A stretch of DNA of 16,359 bases. Source: Bacteroidota bacterium. GTDB taxonomy: Bacteria > Bacteroidota > Ignavibacteria > Ignavibacteriales > Melioribacteraceae. How positions within the stretch are numbered: the first letter of the stretch is position 1; each line of letters opens with the position of its first letter. The DNA lies in the NCBI GenBank assembly GCA_021812745.1, contig JAKAMS010000014.1, positions 1 through 16,359 of the forward strand. Reading direction: 5' to 3'. The notes beneath the pieces were generated by a model, which saw nothing but the letters and a program-made list of their open reading frames with translations, was not told where the DNA came from and ran no database searches. Positions 14,165 to 16,359 of the stretch are shown piece after piece. The position numbers were made by a program, and so were the translations under genes.

Positions 14165-14770
14165 ATGAATGACAAACCGAAGAGCGACATTCTTAAGCAT
14201 CCCGTTTTTTTAATTCTTATAAGTGCGATGCTTAGTTACTTTATTATTCCAGCTATTAATAAAATTTCCGAAAAGAATAAACTTATCAACGACGAAAAAC
14301 TGAAACTGGCGGATCAAATTATTGATCATCACCTTGTTGTGGATAAAAATCTTAACTCATTATATGTGGCTCTAGACCTTTTCTATAAGGATCACAGATA
14401 TATTTCAAATCTACCGGCACTAAATGAGTTGCGATTAAAGAAGCACCCGGAAATACAAAACCTTTATTTATCGTTTGATGCGAATGCGTGGTTTTGGGAA
14501 TCGCATTATATTCTAAAAGCGGAATCGCTAGAACTAATCAAAGATGATATTGACTCACTCAGAATTTTGTTCAGATCTTATAAGCAAGCACTTGTTAAAA
14601 GTTCAAAATTGATAGACGCGGTCTGGGAATCTACGCTTAGGAATACTAAGCCATTTGCCGGTGATCTTAATGTTTTGATCACTTCTAAAAAAGATTCGCT
14701 AGACCTTCTCTCCGTAGATAGAAACAAATACGTGAAAAATATCGTCTTGTTATTGACGGCACATGATTAA
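14165..14770 (+). CDS. Single-pass membrane protein of unknown function
   Basis: A 201-residue protein that I do not recognise. One hydrophobic segment lies at residues 13-31 (VFLILISAMLSYFIIPA), followed by a charged helical region rich in Lys, Asp and Leu, with no cysteine motif or known domain. The layout suggests an N-terminal anchor with the rest outside the inner membrane or facing the cytoplasm; the topology is undecided. GTG at 14156 and ATG at 14159 are alternative starts. ATG at 14165 was chosen because AGGTG at 14154-14158 sits 6 nt upstream of it. It follows the epimerase-like gene closely. Confidence 0.62.
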   Translation: MNDKPKSDILKHPVFLILISAMLSYFIIPAINKISEKNKLINDEKLKLADQIIDHHLVVDKNLNSLYVALDLFYKDHRYISNLPALNELRLKKHPEIQNLYLSFDANAWFWESHYILKAESLELIKDDIDSLRILFRSYKQALVKSSKLIDAVWESTLRNTKPFAGDLNVLITSKKDSLDLLSVDRNKYVKNIVLLLTAHD

Positions 14771-14894
14771 TTGTTCCGAATGCAAAAAACAGATGTATGA
14801 GTCATCCCAAGCTCAATAAGCATCAACATTCTTGTTTTAATGATACTTGCCAATTAGTTATATTAAGAATGAAAATGAAAACAATCTGACCAAT
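14771..14894. other. Short spacer before the GH13 gene
   Basis: A 124-nt A/T-rich spacer. No terminator hairpin or clear promoter was found. Two ATG triplets at 14869 and 14875 are out of frame with the GH13 gene and stop at once (TGA at 14887). Confidence 0.4.
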
Positions 14895-16359
14895 ATGACC
14901 CAAACTAAAATTGTTCTCGGCAGCGAAAAAATATTTATTAAAAATCTACTCCCAAAATTTGAATTTCACATCTCAAAAGATGTGCGGAACAAATACAACT
15001 TTGGCGATGAACTCTTCTCGATAAACGGGAATGTTATTCTTGCGGATTTTCATGCCGTTAGATTGTTTGTACAGAAATTAAACACTAAAAGGGAAGTAAA
15101 AGATCATGTTGCCTCAGGGCATGTGAATGCTGCCGGATTGATGGATGAGATTTATCATTATCTGTTCCGGTTGTATGAAGTGAAAGTTAATCCGGGTGTT
15201 TTCAAAAAAGCCTTAAATTATCTTAATGAAAATATCGGCGAAGATAAAACGCGCAAAGTTTTATTTGATTTTATCTCGCAATTCCCCTCGGTTGATCTTT
15301 TCAAAGGTAAAATAAGTTCGTTCGATTATCTTAATTCATTTACCTCTGACCGCTCAAATGCAGAAATAACAATTGAAGAGATGATTCTTCTTTTTGTTGC
15401 TAATTTCAACCCGGCAAATAAAAAATTGATCGAGCTTTTCGATGAAAATTATCTGAAAGAAAAAGAACTTTACAAAAAAGTAATTAATTCGCTCGATCTC
15501 TTCTTCCGAAATGAAAAAAAGTTCGGACCTGAGAACCAAGATATATTCACACTCTTCAAAGCGCCGATAATTAATAACCCCGATAACATTGAAGCGCAGC
15601 TCGATTTCATCCGTGAAAAATTTGGAATTCTGCTCGATGAGAAGTTTCTGAAAAGAATCTTGAGTGGCAAGGATTTAATTAAGGAAGATTACACTTTGCA
15701 ATTCGGCGGACCTGGCGGAGCGCCTACAATTGTTCCTCAATATAAAGACGGACTTGATGCGGATTTTTTAACTCTTGGCAAATCCGGTTATAAGTATGCG
15801 CTTGACAGCACAAAAGATTATAGTGAACATGAAAATTTCACACCGGACTCTGATTGGATGCCTAAGGTTGTAGTGATTGCCAAGAACAGTTATGTCTGGC
15901 TTGATCAATTATCAAAAAAATATCAGCGAAATATTAAAACGCTTGATCAAATTCCGGATGAAGAACTCGATCAACTTGCGCGCTGGAATTTTAACGGTCT
16001 CTGGCTTATCGGAATTTGGGAACGAAGCAGCGCATCAAAAAAAATAAAACATATAATGGGAAATATTGATGCCGTTTCGTCCGCATATTCATTATATGAT
16101 TATCAGATAGCTAACGATCTCGGCGGGGAATACGCATACAATAATTTGAACGAACGCGCGCGCCTGCGCGGTATCCGTCTTGCGAGCGATATGGTTCCAA
16201 ACCATACCGGAATTTTTTCAAAGTGGGTGATCGAGCATCCCGAATATTTTATTCAATCCGCATATCCGCCGTTTCCAAATTATAGTTTTAACGGACCCGA
16301 CCTTTCAGATGATCCAACAGTTCAATTAAGAATTGAAGACGGTTACTGGGAGAAGAGAG
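14895..16359 (+). CDS. Alpha-amylase family (GH13) protein, N-terminal part, runs off the window
   Basis: An open frame of 488 codons with no stop before the window edge, so at least the C-terminal half is missing. Residues 1 to about 340 match no domain I know; they include a Gly-rich FGGPGGAPTIVPQY stretch. The catalytic barrel begins near 348, with the first strand FNGLWLIGIWERS (367-378), then YDYQIANDLGGEYAYNNLNERARLRGIRL and conserved region I SDMVPNHTG (Asp432, Asn436, His437), which is diagnostic of GH13. The catalytic Asp and Glu of regions II-III would lie beyond the edge. It probably acts on alpha-glucans such as glycogen or starch. No signal peptide is seen, so a cytoplasmic glycogen or maltodextrin role is likelier than secretion. 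ATG at 14895 lacks a good Shine-Dalgarno. Confidence 0.85.
   Translation, partial: MTQTKIVLGSEKIFIKNLLPKFEFHISKDVRNKYNFGDELFSINGNVILADFHAVRLFVQKLNTKREVKDHVASGHVNAAGLMDEIYHYLFRLYEVKVNPGVFKKALNYLNENIGEDKTRKVLFDFISQFPSVDLFKGKISSFDYLNSFTSDRSNAEITIEEMILLFVANFNPANKKLIELFDENYLKEKELYKKVINSLDLFFRNEKKFGPENQDIFTLFKAPIINNPDNIEAQLDFIREKFGILLDEKFLKRILSGKDLIKEDYTLQFGGPGGAPTIVPQYKDGLDADFLTLGKSGYKYALDSTKDYSEHENFTPDSDWMPKVVVIAKNSYVWLDQLSKKYQRNIKTLDQIPDEELDQLARWNFNGLWLIGIWERSSASKKIKHIMGNIDAVSSAYSLYDYQIANDLGGEYAYNNLNERARLRGIRLASDMVPNHTGIFSKWVIEHPEYFIQSAYPPFPNYSFNGPDLSDDPTVQLRIEDGYWEKR

Noticed and set aside
15354..15670. Minus-strand open frames inside the GH13 gene
   Set aside because: They oppose an uninterrupted 488-codon frame with GH13 motifs and have low-complexity Phe/Ile-rich products.
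1..16359. tRNA, rRNA, CRISPR array or intact insertion sequence
   Set aside because: No cloverleaf, rRNA signature, regularly spaced direct repeats or transposase frame was recognised on reading both strands; the periodic repeats found have 6-7 nt units, not spacer-repeat structure.

Overview
The window looks like chromosomal sequence of an Ignavibacteria-like (Chlorobi/Bacteroidota-side) bacterium. The pointers are an A/T-leaning genome, a leftover type IX secretion (T9SS) C-terminal sorting tail, and a decayed four-helix-bundle gene of a kind common in that group. Clear Shine-Dalgarno motifs (GGAAGGAG, GAGGAAG, AGAGGA, AGGAG) fit Ignavibacteria better than core Bacteroidetes. The lineage is an inference from style and gene content; there is no rRNA in the window.

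Left part (1-3921, + strand). The end of an ABC transporter ATPase overlaps by 4 nt a six-helix ABC-2 permease. A spacer with a possible promoter and a palindrome follows. Then comes a two-gene unit, a 3-hydroxyacyl-CoA dehydrogenase and acetate kinase (ackA), closed by a strong intrinsic terminator. The pair suggests acyl-CoA or fermentative carbon metabolism.

Middle (4011-7864, + strand). An atypical short-chain dehydrogenase lacks the YxxxK catalytic pair. Directly after its stop codon lies a decayed element: a broken four-helix-bundle gene between mirrored arrays of 7-nt-period repeats. A COG2509-type FAD protein comes next, then an orphan SAM methyltransferase, then a fragment that reads as the last residues of a T9SS-secreted protein. 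This stretch carries most of the signs of gene loss and gain.

Right-centre (7867-13249, - strand). A compact unit is transcribed leftwards: mutS, a DUF1684 lipoprotein, DAHP synthase (type I-beta, Thermotoga-like, with a regulatory N-terminal domain) and prephenate dehydrogenase with an ACT domain. Genes overlap or abut, so mismatch repair and aromatic amino acid synthesis probably share a transcript. aroF and tyrA both start with TTG.

Right end (13250-16359, + strand). The spacer divergent to mutS holds a second pair of 7-nt-period repeats. It is followed by a small NAD(P)-binding epimerase-like protein, a single-pass membrane protein of unknown function, and the first 488 codons of a large GH13 (alpha-amylase family) protein that runs off the window.

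No tRNA, rRNA, CRISPR array or intact insertion sequence was recognised. The most unusual structure is the heptamer-repeat element at 4801-5043 and its possible relative at 13321-13458.
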